Notes: generated by a model not told the origin, from the letters alone. Positions 24,028-31,585 are shown, numbered from the stretch's first letter. The stretch: DNA of 32,220 nt from Paraburkholderia phosphatilytica (GCF_003443895.1 NZ_QQOA01000059.1:1-32220); one strand, 5' to 3'. Numbers and translations are program-made.

Positions 24028-24826
24028 GACGTGCAACGCCTCCAGAGACATCGATATGACTGCCCGTCGTGTACGACGACAGCGGTGTAGCGAGATAGAA
24101 GAGCGCCTGGGCTGCTTCTTCGGGACGCCCGAAGCGGCCGAGCGGAATGTGTTTGGTGCGCGCGAGTTCGCCGGTCCAGTCTTCCCAGCTTTGGCCCGGC
24201 TGTGCCTGCGTTTCATAACGGCGGCGCCATTGCCCCGATTCGACGATGCCGATCAGGATCGAGTTGACGCGCACGCGTTGCGGCGCGAACTCCACCGCGA
24301 GCGACTTCGTGAGACTCAGCACGCCCGCACGCGCCGACGACGTCGCGACCATATGCGGCTCCGGCTGCAACGCGAGCAGCGAGTTCACGCAGACGATCGC
24401 CGCATCGCCCTTGCTCGCGGCATCGCGCAGCATCGGCAGAAACGCGCGGGTCGGGCGGATGATGCTGAGGTACTTCAGGTCCAGCTCTTCGCGCCACGCT
24501 TCGTCGGTGGTGTCGGCGAAGGTGGACACGCGGCCCTGGCCGGCGTTGTTGATCAGCATGTCGGTGCGGCCGAAACGCTCGGCTACTGCATGCGCAAATG
24601 CGTTCACGTCGTTCGCGTCGAGCACGTCGCAGCGGTGCGCAAGCAACTGTGCGTCCGCATGTGCAGCACGCAGTTTTGCTTCGGCGCTTGCGAGACGCGC
24701 GGCGTCGCGGCCGCAGATCGCGACCGATGCGCCCGCGCGCAGCAGCAGGTCGGCGGTCGCGTAGCCGATGCCGGACGAGCCGCCCGTCACCACCGCCACC
24801 TGGCCGGTCAAATCGATTTGAATCAT
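24020..24826 (-). CDS. SDR-family protein with altered catalytic motif
   Basis: A 268-residue short-chain dehydrogenase fold. The cofactor site is intact (T-G-G-S-S-G-I-G, residues 14-21, and N-N-A-G at 93-96), and the catalytic Ser149 aligns (V-N-S-L). Thirteen residues later, where Y-x-x-x-K is expected, it reads T162-S-S-A-R166, so both Tyr and Lys are replaced. The surrounding H-M-V-A-T-S-S-A-R-A-G-V-L-S-L-T-K is otherwise standard. It may use another proton donor, act on a special substrate, or have a structural or binding role. It follows the IclR gene with a one-base overlap (TGATG) and GGGGAT as ribosome site, and overlaps the TPP gene by eight bases. Confidence 0.9.
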   Translation of the reverse strand: MIQIDLTGQVAVVTGGSSGIGYATADLLLRAGASVAICGRDAARLASAEAKLRAAHADAQLLAHRCDVLDANDVNAFAHAVAERFGRTDMLINNAGQGRVSTFADTTDEAWREELDLKYLSIIRPTRAFLPMLRDAASKGDAAIVCVNSLLALQPEPHMVATSSARAGVLSLTKSLAVEFAPQRVRVNSILIGIVESGQWRRRYETQAQPGQSWEDWTGELARTKHIPLGRFGRPEEAAQALFYLATPLSSYTTGSHIDVSGGVARHV

Positions 24827-25683
24827 CAGATCCCCAATGCCTTCATGTAATTGCTGCGTCCCGTGGGCCGGTAGTTGAGCCGGTGCGAGAGTTCGTCGGC
24901 CGCGTGACGGACCTTGTCGATCAACCCGCCATCCAGCAGCGTGGCGTCGATCTCGGGACGCGGAATCGTCGTCGCGATCACCGCGACGATGCGGCCGCCG
25001 TCATTGCGCACCGGCGCCGTAACCACCGAAATGCCGCGCTCGAACGACGATTCGCTGACCGCGAAACCGCGGCGCGCATCGTCGCGGATGCGTTCGTACA
25101 GCGCCTCGATCGTTTCCGGCGTCTGCTTCGTGAAGCGTTCGAGTTCGCCTTCCGGATACAGCGCGCGCAGTTCGTCGAGCGTCAGGTCGCCCATCAGCAC
25201 GTGGCCATGCGTGGTCGCATGCGCGGGCAGGCGCGTGCCGACATTGACCTTCACCGAGCTGAAAATCGGCGCGGTGCTCTGTGCCTTCGCGACGAACACC
25301 ACGTCGCGGCCGTCGCGAATCAGGATGTGCGTAGTGAGGCCGGTTTCATCGCGCAATGCTTCGATGATCGGCAGGCCGAGGTCGGTCAGTTCGAGCGAGC
25401 TCAGGTATTCGAAGCCAAGGCGCAGCACCGCCACGCCCAGGCGATAGTTGCGGTCCTTGTCCGCGCGCTCCAGGAAGCCTAGTGCTTCGAGCGTCTGCAG
25501 CAGACGGAACACCGTTGTGCGCGGAATGCGCAGGCGGCGCGACAGTTCGGGCGCGCCAAGCACCGGCTCGCGCGGCGAGAATTCCGTGAGGATGCGCAGG
25601 CCGCGTTCGAGGCCCGGCACGCGGTAACTGGTGTCGGCACGCTCGTCGTCGTCGCGCTCGGCGTCTATCGTGTCCGGCGTCAT
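24826..25683 (-). CDS. IclR-family transcriptional regulator inside the operon
   Basis: A 285-residue regulator. After an acidic leader, the winged HTH lies at about residues 24-85 (G-L-E-R-G-L-R-I-L, then L-S-R-R-L-R-I-P-R-T-T-V-F-R-L-L-Q-T-L). The effector-binding domain follows (H-I-L-I-R-D-G-R-D-V-V-F-V-A-K, P-A-H-A-T-T-H-G-H-V-L and G-I-S-V-V-T-A-P-V). IclR proteins commonly control aromatic catabolism (PcaR, PobR and relatives). Unusually it is co-transcribed mid-operon, overlapping the hydrolase by four bases (ATGA) and the next SDR by one. This implies autoregulation through the main promoter, where a GTTCC/GGAAC palindrome is seen at 29842-29859. The inducer would be the substrate or an intermediate. 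Confidence 0.95.
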   Translation of the reverse strand: MTPDTIDAERDDDERADTSYRVPGLERGLRILTEFSPREPVLGAPELSRRLRIPRTTVFRLLQTLEALGFLERADKDRNYRLGVAVLRLGFEYLSSLELTDLGLPIIEALRDETGLTTHILIRDGRDVVFVAKAQSTAPIFSSVKVNVGTRLPAHATTHGHVLMGDLTLDELRALYPEGELERFTKQTPETIEALYERIRDDARRGFAVSESSFERGISVVTAPVRNDGGRIVAVIATTIPRPEIDATLLDGGLIDKVRHAADELSHRLNYRPTGRSNYMKALGI

Positions 25684-26585
25684 ACAGCGGCTCCAGGTTG
25701 TGCTTCAGCGACACGGCAGAACGTGTCGATGATCGTGGTGTAGGCGGCAGGTTGCTCGATGTAGCCCGCGTGGCCCGCAAGCGGTACGCGTTGCAGCGTG
25801 GTGTGCGCGGTTTCTGCGAGGTGCGCGCAGGCTTCGGGGGTGGTGATCGTGTCTTCGTCGCCGACTGCGATTTTTATGTTTGACGTGATGTTTGCGAGAT
25901 CCGCTGCAAGGTCCGCGTTTGCGAGCAGGCGCGTGGCCTGTGCGTAGCCGTGCGGAATCACGCGCGACATGTTCCAGCGCACCCACTCGCGCGCTGCATC
26001 GTCCGCGTGCGGCGACAGCATGTTCGCGCTGCGCTTGTCCGCGAGACCTTGCGGGCCGAGTGCTTCGAGCATTGCGAGACGCTGGTCGCGCTTTGATACG
26101 CGCACTTCCTCCGGCGCCGCGCCGTAGCCGCCAGCCGGCGACAACAGCAGCAGACCCGCGACTCGCTTTGAGTGCTCCGCTGCAAATCCACCCGCGACGA
26201 TTGCGCCAAGCGAATGCCCGACCAGCACGCAGCGCTCGATTTTCAGCATATCGAGCCAGTCGCTCAGTATGACGAAATAGTCACGTGCAAACGGCGATAG
26301 CGGTGCGACGGGCGTCGATTCGCCATAGCCCGGCGCGTCCCATGCGAGCACGCGTCGCGAGCCGCCGAGCGCATCGAGCTGACGGACCCACGATGCCGCG
26401 CCGGAGCCGATGCCATGCAGCAGCACGACAGGCAGCGCGTTCGTTGCAGAGCCCGCTGCCTCGCGATAACCGACGATGCCGCCCGCCGCCGTCTCGCGGC
26501 GATTCGCCGGATAGCGCGCGGCCAGCGCTTCGAACGAAGCGTCGGCGTGCGTGGCATCGGCGGTGACGGATGGAGTGGCGGACAT
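25680..26585 (-). CDS. Alpha/beta-fold hydrolase
   Basis: A 301-residue alpha/beta hydrolase. The oxyanion segment is L-L-H-G-I-G-S-G (residues 55-62), the nucleophile elbow is G-H-S-L-G with Ser125, and the probable acid is Asp245 (G-D-E-D-T) with His272 (G-H-A-G-Y-I-E-Q-P). This layout matches MhpC/BphD-like C-C hydrolases and related esterases. The ATG at 26585 is chosen because the longer frame would cover the end of the cupin gene. Its ribosome site is weak. It overlaps the IclR gene by four bases. It may hydrolyse the product of ring cleavage or an ester in the pathway. The family alone cannot separate these options. Confidence 0.92.
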   Translation of the reverse strand: MSATPSVTADATHADASFEALAARYPANRRETAAGGIVGYREAAGSATNALPVVLLHGIGSGAASWVRQLDALGGSRRVLAWDAPGYGESTPVAPLSPFARDYFVILSDWLDMLKIERCVLVGHSLGAIVAGGFAAEHSKRVAGLLLLSPAGGYGAAPEEVRVSKRDQRLAMLEALGPQGLADKRSANMLSPHADDAAREWVRWNMSRVIPHGYAQATRLLANADLAADLANITSNIKIAVGDEDTITTPEACAHLAETAHTTLQRVPLAGHAGYIEQPAAYTTIIDTFCRVAEAQPGAAV

Positions 26586-26641
26586 GGCTGGCGTCGTCGG
26601 GTTACGGTTGCGATTGCTTCTGCGTGGTTCGATGCAAGCGC

Positions 26642-27181
26642 TTAACGCTTGATCTTCGCGAGCGGCGAATCCGGCGGATACGTCGGCGTGATCGGCTTCG
26701 GCGAACCGAGCATCACGCACATCAGCGCGTCTTCCTCGCCGATGTTGATTTCCGTGCGATACACGCCGGGCGGCACCGAGATCAGGTCGCGCTCGCCGAG
26801 CACGGCTTCCCACGTCTGGCCATCTTTCTCGCAGACCACTTTCATCTTGCCGCGCAGCACGAAGAAGATTTCTTCAACGTCCATATGGATATGGCTCGGG
26901 CCGATGTTGCCGGCCGGAATCACCATCGTCGAAAACGTGAAGCCGCCGGCGGGGATCGTGTTCATGTCCTTCGCGACACCCGTGCCGCCGGTGCCGACGT
27001 AGCGCATCTGCGCGCGGCGATACTTCGGGTCGAAGTCGGCCTGGAACTTCAGCGCGTCCCAGTCATAGCGACGAGTCGCGAAGCGCGCGACGCGCGTTTC
27101 CATCCACTGATCGAAGCTCGCGCCATCCGGCTGATCCCACGACTTGCTTTCGACTGCCGCGTCCACGGTTGCGTTTTCCAT
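26642..27181 (-). CDS. Cupin-domain protein
   Basis: A 179-residue single-domain cupin. The first conserved motif reads G-P-S-H-I-H-M-D-V-E-E-I-F-F-V-L-R-G (residues about 92-109), with His-x-His and Glu as metal ligands. The second is the weaker E-R-D-L-I-S-V-P-P-G-V-Y-R, where the usual His is missing and a Tyr-Arg-Thr follows the Pro-Gly. A metal-dependent enzyme such as an isomerase, decarboxylase or dioxygenase, or a ligand-binding role, is possible. The start follows AAAGGAG. It lies between the first SDR (24-base gap) and the hydrolase (56-base gap) and is part of the same transcript. Confidence 0.9.
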   Translation of the reverse strand: MENATVDAAVESKSWDQPDGASFDQWMETRVARFATRRYDWDALKFQADFDPKYRRAQMRYVGTGGTGVAKDMNTIPAGGFTFSTMVIPAGNIGPSHIHMDVEEIFFVLRGKMKVVCEKDGQTWEAVLGERDLISVPPGVYRTEINIGEEDALMCVMLGSPKPITPTYPPDSPLAKIKR

Positions 27182-27205
27182 CGTTGCTCCTTTGGTTCGA
27201 CTGAT

Positions 27206-27991
27206 TCAGTTCATCACGAAGCCGCCGTTCACCGGCAGCAGTTGGCCCGTCACGAAACGCGCCGCGTCCGAGAGCAGGAACAGCACCGGACCGGTCACGT
27301 CGGCGGGCACCTGTGCGCGTTGCAGCGCGCGGCCCTTCAGGTAGTAGTCGTGGCGTTCGGCCGGTACATAGGCTGTCGCTTCCACTTCGGTGAGACCCGG
27401 CGCGATTGCGTTGACCGTGATGCCGTGCGCGCCGTATTCGCGCGCGAACGAACGCGTCATCGCGATCACCGCGCCCTTGCTCGCCACGTACGCGAGCAGC
27501 TTCGGCGCGCCCCACAGTGCCGTATCCGACGCGATGTTGACGATCGCGCCGCGGCCCGAATCGCGCAGATGCGGCATGGCCGCGCTGCTCATCAGCCACG
27601 TACCGCGCACGTTGACGTTCATCACCGCGTCCCACACGTCGGTGGAAAGCTCTTCGGCGAACTTGCCGCCGGAGTTCGTGATCGCAGCGTTGTTGATCAG
27701 CGCGTCGATGCCGCCGAGCTTTTCCGCGCTGTCGCGCACGAAGGTTTCGATGCTCGCGCGGTCCGCGAGATCGAGCGGCACGAAGTGCGCGGTGTGGCCT
27801 TCGCTTGCAAGCGTCGCGGCGAGATCGCGGCCGGCATCCGTCAGCACATCGCCGAACGCGACCTGTGCGCCCGCTTCGACGAGCGCTCGCACGAACGCCG
27901 CGCCGAGCCCGCGCGCACCGCCCGTGACGAGCACGCGGCGGTTTTTGAGCGACGTCGCGTTACCACCGGCGTTGTTCTCGGCGTTAGGCAT
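27206..27991 (-). CDS. Classical SDR-family dehydrogenase (first in operon)
   Basis: A 261-residue short-chain dehydrogenase with the full classical set: T-G-G-A-R-G-L-G (residues 23-30), N-N-A (100-102), catalytic Ser155, Tyr168 and Lys172 (Y-V-A-S-K), and G-Q-L-L-P-V-N-G-G-F near the end. An acidic residue after the second strand (F-G-D-V) favours NAD. As the gene directly behind the Rieske oxygenase (eight-base overlap, ATG within the oxygenase end), it is a good candidate for the dihydrodiol dehydrogenase that rearomatises the cis-diol to a catechol. Oxidation of an alcohol later in the pathway is the alternative. The start at 27991 is set by that overlap; the open frame begins earlier. 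Confidence 0.93.
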   Translation of the reverse strand: MPNAENNAGGNATSLKNRRVLVTGGARGLGAAFVRALVEAGAQVAFGDVLTDAGRDLAATLASEGHTAHFVPLDLADRASIETFVRDSAEKLGGIDALINNAAITNSGGKFAEELSTDVWDAVMNVNVRGTWLMSSAAMPHLRDSGRGAIVNIASDTALWGAPKLLAYVASKGAVIAMTRSFAREYGAHGITVNAIAPGLTEVEATAYVPAERHDYYLKGRALQRAQVPADVTGPVLFLLSDAARFVTGQLLPVNGGFVMN

Positions 27992-29081
27992 GGACGGAAC
28001 CTGCTGCTGCGTTCGTCGCACCGGAGGCTTCAGCATTCGCCGCGCGATGCGCTTCCAGTTCAGCGACATGCTGCTGTGCGCGTTGACGGAACATGCGGCG
28101 CACGCGCGTCATGCCGACGTCGTGCTGATAGAGGAATTCGTGATCGCGAGCGTTCGGCGCGAGGCTTTCGAGCACATAGCGATCTTGTTCAAGCACCGCC
28201 CAGTGCAGCGCTTCGAGACGGTTGCGATACATGAAGCGCCACGCGTCGCGCTGCCAGCCCGACACCTTGCGGGTGCGCCAGAAATACACCTGGCAGTTGT
28301 CGTCATCGACAGGCGTGGCGAAGCCGATGATGCCGAAGTTGCCGCCGGGGCCGAACTTCTTCTTGTACGGAATCGCGAGACGCATCCACAGGCAGCCGGT
28401 TTCGCCCAGTTCCACCCAGTCGAAATTCACGTCGCGCTGGTTGACCTTCTCGAACATCAGGCCCGTCTCAGTCTTGCGCACGCGCATGTCGGCCTGCTTG
28501 TCGCCTTCCGCCATCGAGTGCGACGTGGCGTGCAGGTAGGCGCCGTGCATCGGGTCCATCACGTTGTCGATCGCGTACTGGTAATTGCACTTCCAGTTCG
28601 ACATGCAGAGGAAGCTCGCGTATTCATCGCCGACCAGTTCTTCAGGCAGCACGAGCGGTGCCGGTTCCTTGTGCGCTTTGTCGCCGAACCACATGAACAC
28701 CGCGCCCGCATGCTCTTGCACCGGATACGACTTCACGCAGGCTTGGCCTTCCAGCGGGCAGTTCGATACGGCCGGCACTCTTTGCACCGTGCCGCTGCCG
28801 TCGATTTCGATGCCGTGATACCAGCACGCGACGCTATTGCCGAGATTCCAGCCCAGCGACAGACGCGCGCCGCGGTGCGGGCAACGGTCTTCGAGCGCGT
28901 GCACCGCGCCATCCTGATCGCGCCACAGCACGATCTGTTCGCCAAGGCGCGTGAGGCCGATCGGCGCGTTGCCGACCTGCCAGCTCGGCGCGACTGGATA
29001 CCAGTAATTGCGCATGCCGCTGTCCAGATAGGCCTGGATCGGATCGGCGCTGCGGCTCTCGTTCGTTTGTGAGGACGTCAT
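27984..29081 (-). CDS. Rieske non-heme iron oxygenase, alpha subunit
   Basis: A 365-residue aromatic-ring hydroxylase component. The Rieske [2Fe-2S] ligands are C67-P-H69 and C86-W-Y-H89, 16 residues apart. The mononuclear iron site is D-N-V-M-D-P-M-H179-x4-H184, with bridging Asp176 linking the Rieske centre of the neighbouring subunit. The length and the absence of a beta-subunit gene next to it suggest an alpha-only (alpha3) enzyme, as in the phthalate/vanillate/carbazole-type oxygenases, rather than the alpha3beta3 form. It receives electrons from the ferredoxin encoded upstream and the FAD reductase encoded downstream. The Ala/Glu-rich C-terminal tail is unusual. The start follows CGGAG. 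Whether it hydroxylates, dihydroxylates or demethylates is not decided by sequence. Confidence 0.95.
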   Translation of the reverse strand: MTSSQTNESRSADPIQAYLDSGMRNYWYPVAPSWQVGNAPIGLTRLGEQIVLWRDQDGAVHALEDRCPHRGARLSLGWNLGNSVACWYHGIEIDGSGTVQRVPAVSNCPLEGQACVKSYPVQEHAGAVFMWFGDKAHKEPAPLVLPEELVGDEYASFLCMSNWKCNYQYAIDNVMDPMHGAYLHATSHSMAEGDKQADMRVRKTETGLMFEKVNQRDVNFDWVELGETGCLWMRLAIPYKKKFGPGGNFGIIGFATPVDDDNCQVYFWRTRKVSGWQRDAWRFMYRNRLEALHWAVLEQDRYVLESLAPNARDHEFLYQHDVGMTRVRRMFRQRAQQHVAELEAHRAANAEASGATNAAAGSVHA

Positions 29082-29188
29082 GAAAAGACTCCGGATGCTT
29101 GCGCGGTTCGTGCAGCGTGCGTTCTTAGGAGGCTAAGAAAAGCGGCTTGCGAGCGGCGCGTCAGATACGTGATCGGTACAGCGTGCGT

Positions 29189-29500
29189 TTATTCGGCGAG
29201 CCGGCGGAATTCGGCGGCAAGGCGCTCGGCGTTCCACTCGCTGCCTTCCGGCGTGCGAAAGCCAATGCCGTTCAGGCCGGTGACAACTTCATCGAGCTCG
29301 TTGGCGCCTTCGTCGAAGACCTTTTCGAGTGCATCGCCGAAGTCGTTTTCGTATTGCGTGGGTTCGGCCTTGCGCGTTTGCCAGACCATGTTTTCCGCGG
29401 TGCCCGGCTGCTCGATCACGCCCTTGCCCGCGACGTTGTTCGGCTGCGGCGCGCGCCACGGCTTCAGATAGGGATTGAAGTTCACGACGGCTTCTTTCAT
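29189..29500 (-). CDS. Small recombinase-like helix-turn-helix protein
   Basis: A 103-residue protein between the ferredoxin gene (one-base gap) and the oxygenase gene (107-base gap). The C-terminal 35 residues (L-N-G-I-G-F-R-T-P-E-G-S-E-W-N-A-E-R-L) resemble the HTH segment of serine recombinases, which read G-x-x-T-P-x-G-x-x-W. The N-terminus has a conserved-looking N-P-Y-L-K-P-W. No catalytic recombinase domain is present. Similar short proteins occur beside Rieske ferredoxins in some Burkholderiales clusters, as far as I recall, so it may be an accessory component of the oxygenase rather than a DNA-binding factor. The function is not established. Confidence 0.8.
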   Translation of the reverse strand: MKEAVVNFNPYLKPWRAPQPNNVAGKGVIEQPGTAENMVWQTRKAEPTQYENDFGDALEKVFDEGANELDEVVTGLNGIGFRTPEGSEWNAERLAAEFRRLAE

Positions 29501-29501
29501 G

Positions 29502-29816
29502 TCATTCCACCTTGATCTGGATTTCTTCGCCGGCGAGACGCACCGAATACTGCTTGAGGTCGCGGCCGCCAGGCTCCTTCAGGCACTTGCCCGTCGGGAT
29601 GTGAAAGACGGCTTCGTGCAGCGGACACTCGACCGTGTCGCCATCGATGAAGCCTTGCGTCAGCAGCGCGAACGCATGCGGACAGACGTTTTCGAGGGCG
29701 TACACCTCGTCGCCCACCTTGTAGATACCGATTTCGACGCCGTCGAGCTTGTACTCGAGCGGCGCGTCTTCGGACAGATCGCCGGCATGTCCGGCACACC
29801 GCCATTCTTCAGCCAT
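29502..29816 (-). CDS. Rieske-type [2Fe-2S] ferredoxin, first gene of the operon
   Basis: A 104-residue electron carrier. Cluster ligands are C45-P-H47 and C64-P-L-H67 with 16 residues between the pairs, as in BphA3/NDO-type ferredoxins. A surrounding beta-rich domain begins at about residue 4 and ends G-E-E-I-Q-I-K-V. It would carry electrons one at a time from the FAD reductase (17632-18867) to the oxygenase alpha subunit (27984-29081). The start follows AAGGTGAG. The promoter and IclR-type palindrome lie upstream, and the next gene starts one base after its stop. Confidence 0.95.
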   Translation of the reverse strand: MAEEWRCAGHAGDLSEDAPLEYKLDGVEIGIYKVGDEVYALENVCPHAFALLTQGFIDGDTVECPLHEAVFHIPTGKCLKEPGGRDLKQYSVRLAGEEIQIKVE

Positions 29817-29841
29817 GTCTCACCTTCTGTGGAGCCCGGTT

Positions 29842-29859
29842 CGTTCCATCTACGGAACG
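29842..29859. promoter_or_regulatory. Candidate IclR operator upstream of the catabolic operon
   Basis: CGTTCC (29842-29847) and GGAACG (29854-29859) form a perfect inverted repeat with a 6-base centre, matching the GTTCC-N6-GGAAC form used by IclR-type regulators. It lies between the ferredoxin start (29816) and the TATAAT box (29877-29882), just after the expected transcription start. Binding there should block transcription. The IclR encoded mid-operon is the likely ligand-responsive repressor. Confidence 0.7.
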
Positions 29860-29876
29860 TCAGTTTATGTATGGGC

Positions 29877-29905
29877 ATTATAGGAGTCGTGTCCGGCCAA
29901 AAAAA
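29877..29905 (-). promoter_or_regulatory. Putative sigma-70 promoter of the catabolic operon
   Basis: On the minus strand a consensus TATAAT lies at 29877-29882. With a 17-base spacer the -35 position (29900-29905) is a TTTTTT run, so the -35 is poor, and an activator or the T-tract may help. The start of transcription would be near 29870, about 54 bases before the ferredoxin ATG. Confidence 0.55.
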
Positions 29906-30245
29906 TAGAAATCTGCACCGGTAGGGGAAAACACCAGGCCGTATCTCGGAAACGACAGTTTGTCGCGGCGGGTGGTTCCGCACTTTTCCTTTGTCTACAA
30001 GGCTTTGCGCCCTGTTTTTAGCTCGTTCAAGCGCGTCGTCTACGGGTTTGTCCGCATCTCAAAACTCTTTTTTGACCGATCGCGGAGTCTCTATACTTTT
30101 CCATAGGCGATACAAACGCCCATAGGTGGAACATAAGAGTGACCCCTAGCTGGATCGAAAACCGGGGTTTCGAGCAGATGAATCGACTTTGCGGACACAC
30201 CCGGCACGGGGGCATTGGCCGCTACGGATTGAGGAGAAGGGAAAA
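29906..30245. promoter_or_regulatory. Porin leader and divergent control region
   Basis: No gene was seen in these 340 bases. CCATAGGCG (30101-30109) and CCATAGGTG (30120-30128) are near-identical direct repeats 19 bp apart, about two helix turns, and could bind a regulator. The dyad TCGAAA (30155-30160) / TTTCGA (30168-30173) lies in the likely 5' leader. A possible promoter is TTGACC at 30072-30077 with TACTTT at 30094-30099 (16-base spacer). The ribosome site of the porin is AGGAGAAGGG, ending about five bases before 30246. Confidence 0.45.
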
Positions 30246-31319
30246 GTGAAGCACATCATCGCGGGTGGCCTCGCCGCCCTGTGCGCCGCATCGGGCGCGT
30301 GGGCGCAGAGCAGCGTGACGCTGTACGGCAGCCTCGACGCGGGTATCGCGTACATCAGCAATGCGGGCGGCAGTGCGAAGTACATCGAGGAGCAGGGCAA
30401 CATGCAGCCGGACCGCTGGGGCCTGCGCGGCGTTGAAGATCTGGGCGGCGGTCTGCACACGATCTTCCAGCTGGAGAACGGGTTCTATACGAACACCGGC
30501 GCGTTCGCCAAGAGCGGCGTGCTGTTCAATCGACAGGCTTATGTGGGCTTGTCTTCAGATTCGCTTGGCACGTTGACGCTGGGGCATCAGACGCCGTTTG
30601 CGTTCGATGTTTTGGGCCCGCTTAGCACCGCATATCTTGCGGCTAGCTGGTATGCGTTCCACCCGGGCAATCTCGACGAACTTGCGGATACGGGTGTGGT
30701 GCCGTTCGATAACTCGGTGAAGTTCAAGTCGGCTAGCTACGGCGGTTTTTCCTTCGGCGCGATGATGGGGCTGGGGAACACGACGAACTTTGGGTATGGC
30801 CGCAACGTTGGGTTCGCGTTGAGCTATGCCAACGGGCCTTTCAAGGCAGGCGCGGTGTATCAGGATGAGCACGATCGCACGCCTTCTTTGACTACGATGG
30901 GCTTCTCGACTTTCCAGGGGCAGTCCGCGGCTACGTATACGGCTGATCGCGTGGAGAACATGGGGGCCGGGGCTTCCTATGCGTTCGGCAAGCTGCTCGT
31001 GCATGGGCTCTATACGCGCGTGAAGCTTGATTCGGGTTCGCAGTCGAATACGTATCAGAGCTATGACGCTGGCGCTAACTACCAGTTCACTACGGCTAAC
31101 AGCGTTGCTGGTGGAGCGGCTACGACTAGTTTTGCTGGGAAGCGGTGGACGCAGTTTGAAATCGGCGATATCTATGCGCTGTCGAAGACGACCCAGCTGT
31201 ATGCCAACGTGCTGTATGAGCGGGCTAGCTCGAATGCGGATGCTGCGTTCTTTACTGCTGGGGTTTCTAGTGGGCGCAACCAGACCATCATTCTGGCAGG
31301 GATGCATCATTCGTTCTGA
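30246..31319 (+). CDS. Gram-negative outer-membrane porin
   Basis: A 357-residue trimeric beta-barrel porin of the OmpC/Burkholderia porin family. The start is GTG at 30246, after AGGAGAAGGG. The signal peptide has a hydrophobic core (I-I-A-G-G-L-A-A-L-C-A-A) with cleavage after A-W-A, and the mature N-terminus Q-S-S-V-T-L-Y-G-S-L-D-A-G is diagnostic for the family. Other conserved parts are W-G-L-R-G-V-E-D-L-G-G-G, F-N-R-Q-A-Y-V-G-L and the C-terminal G-M-H-H-S-F with terminal Phe for barrel insertion. It is divergent from the catabolic operon and may be the entry route for its substrate. The second half of the gene uses more T-ending codons (gct, act) than the first half, which may reflect recombination. 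Confidence 0.95.
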   Translation: MKHIIAGGLAALCAASGAWAQSSVTLYGSLDAGIAYISNAGGSAKYIEEQGNMQPDRWGLRGVEDLGGGLHTIFQLENGFYTNTGAFAKSGVLFNRQAYVGLSSDSLGTLTLGHQTPFAFDVLGPLSTAYLAASWYAFHPGNLDELADTGVVPFDNSVKFKSASYGGFSFGAMMGLGNTTNFGYGRNVGFALSYANGPFKAGAVYQDEHDRTPSLTTMGFSTFQGQSAATYTADRVENMGAGASYAFGKLLVHGLYTRVKLDSGSQSNTYQSYDAGANYQFTTANSVAGGAATTSFAGKRWTQFEIGDIYALSKTTQLYANVLYERASSNADAAFFTAGVSSGRNQTIILAGMHHSF

Positions 31320-31400
31320 TGCTTGAGTTTTGATGCTTTTGTGCGGATGGCGCTAGCGGCGGCTCTGGTGTTGCCGCGAAAGCGCCGCCGTTTGGAAACA

Positions 31401-31434
31401 AAGCCTGGCGAAGGAATGCCAGGCTTATTTTTTG
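31401..31434 (+). terminator. Rho-independent terminator after the porin
   Basis: AAGCCTGGC (31401-31409) pairs perfectly with GCCAGGCTT (31418-31426) and is followed by ATTTTTTTG. It lies 82 bases past the porin stop. A second small hairpin, AAGACC/GGTCTT, lies at 31517-31536 in the leader of the next gene. Confidence 0.9.
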
Positions 31435-31585
31435 TAGTGACATTCCTGAAACGTGTCGTTCGGAAATTTCCCGCCGTTTCTCGGATATTTATGCAACCTG
31501 TGTCGGTTCGTTACTAAAGACCCCAGAGGTGGTCTTGCATTAGCCTTTCGTCGGTGAGAGACGATCGGTATAACGAAGTAAAAAG

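Noticed and set aside
30072..30097. TTGACC/TATACT promoter for the porin
   Set aside because: The spacer would be only 14 bases. A TACTTT -10 at 16 bases is possible but weak, so only a low-confidence note was kept.
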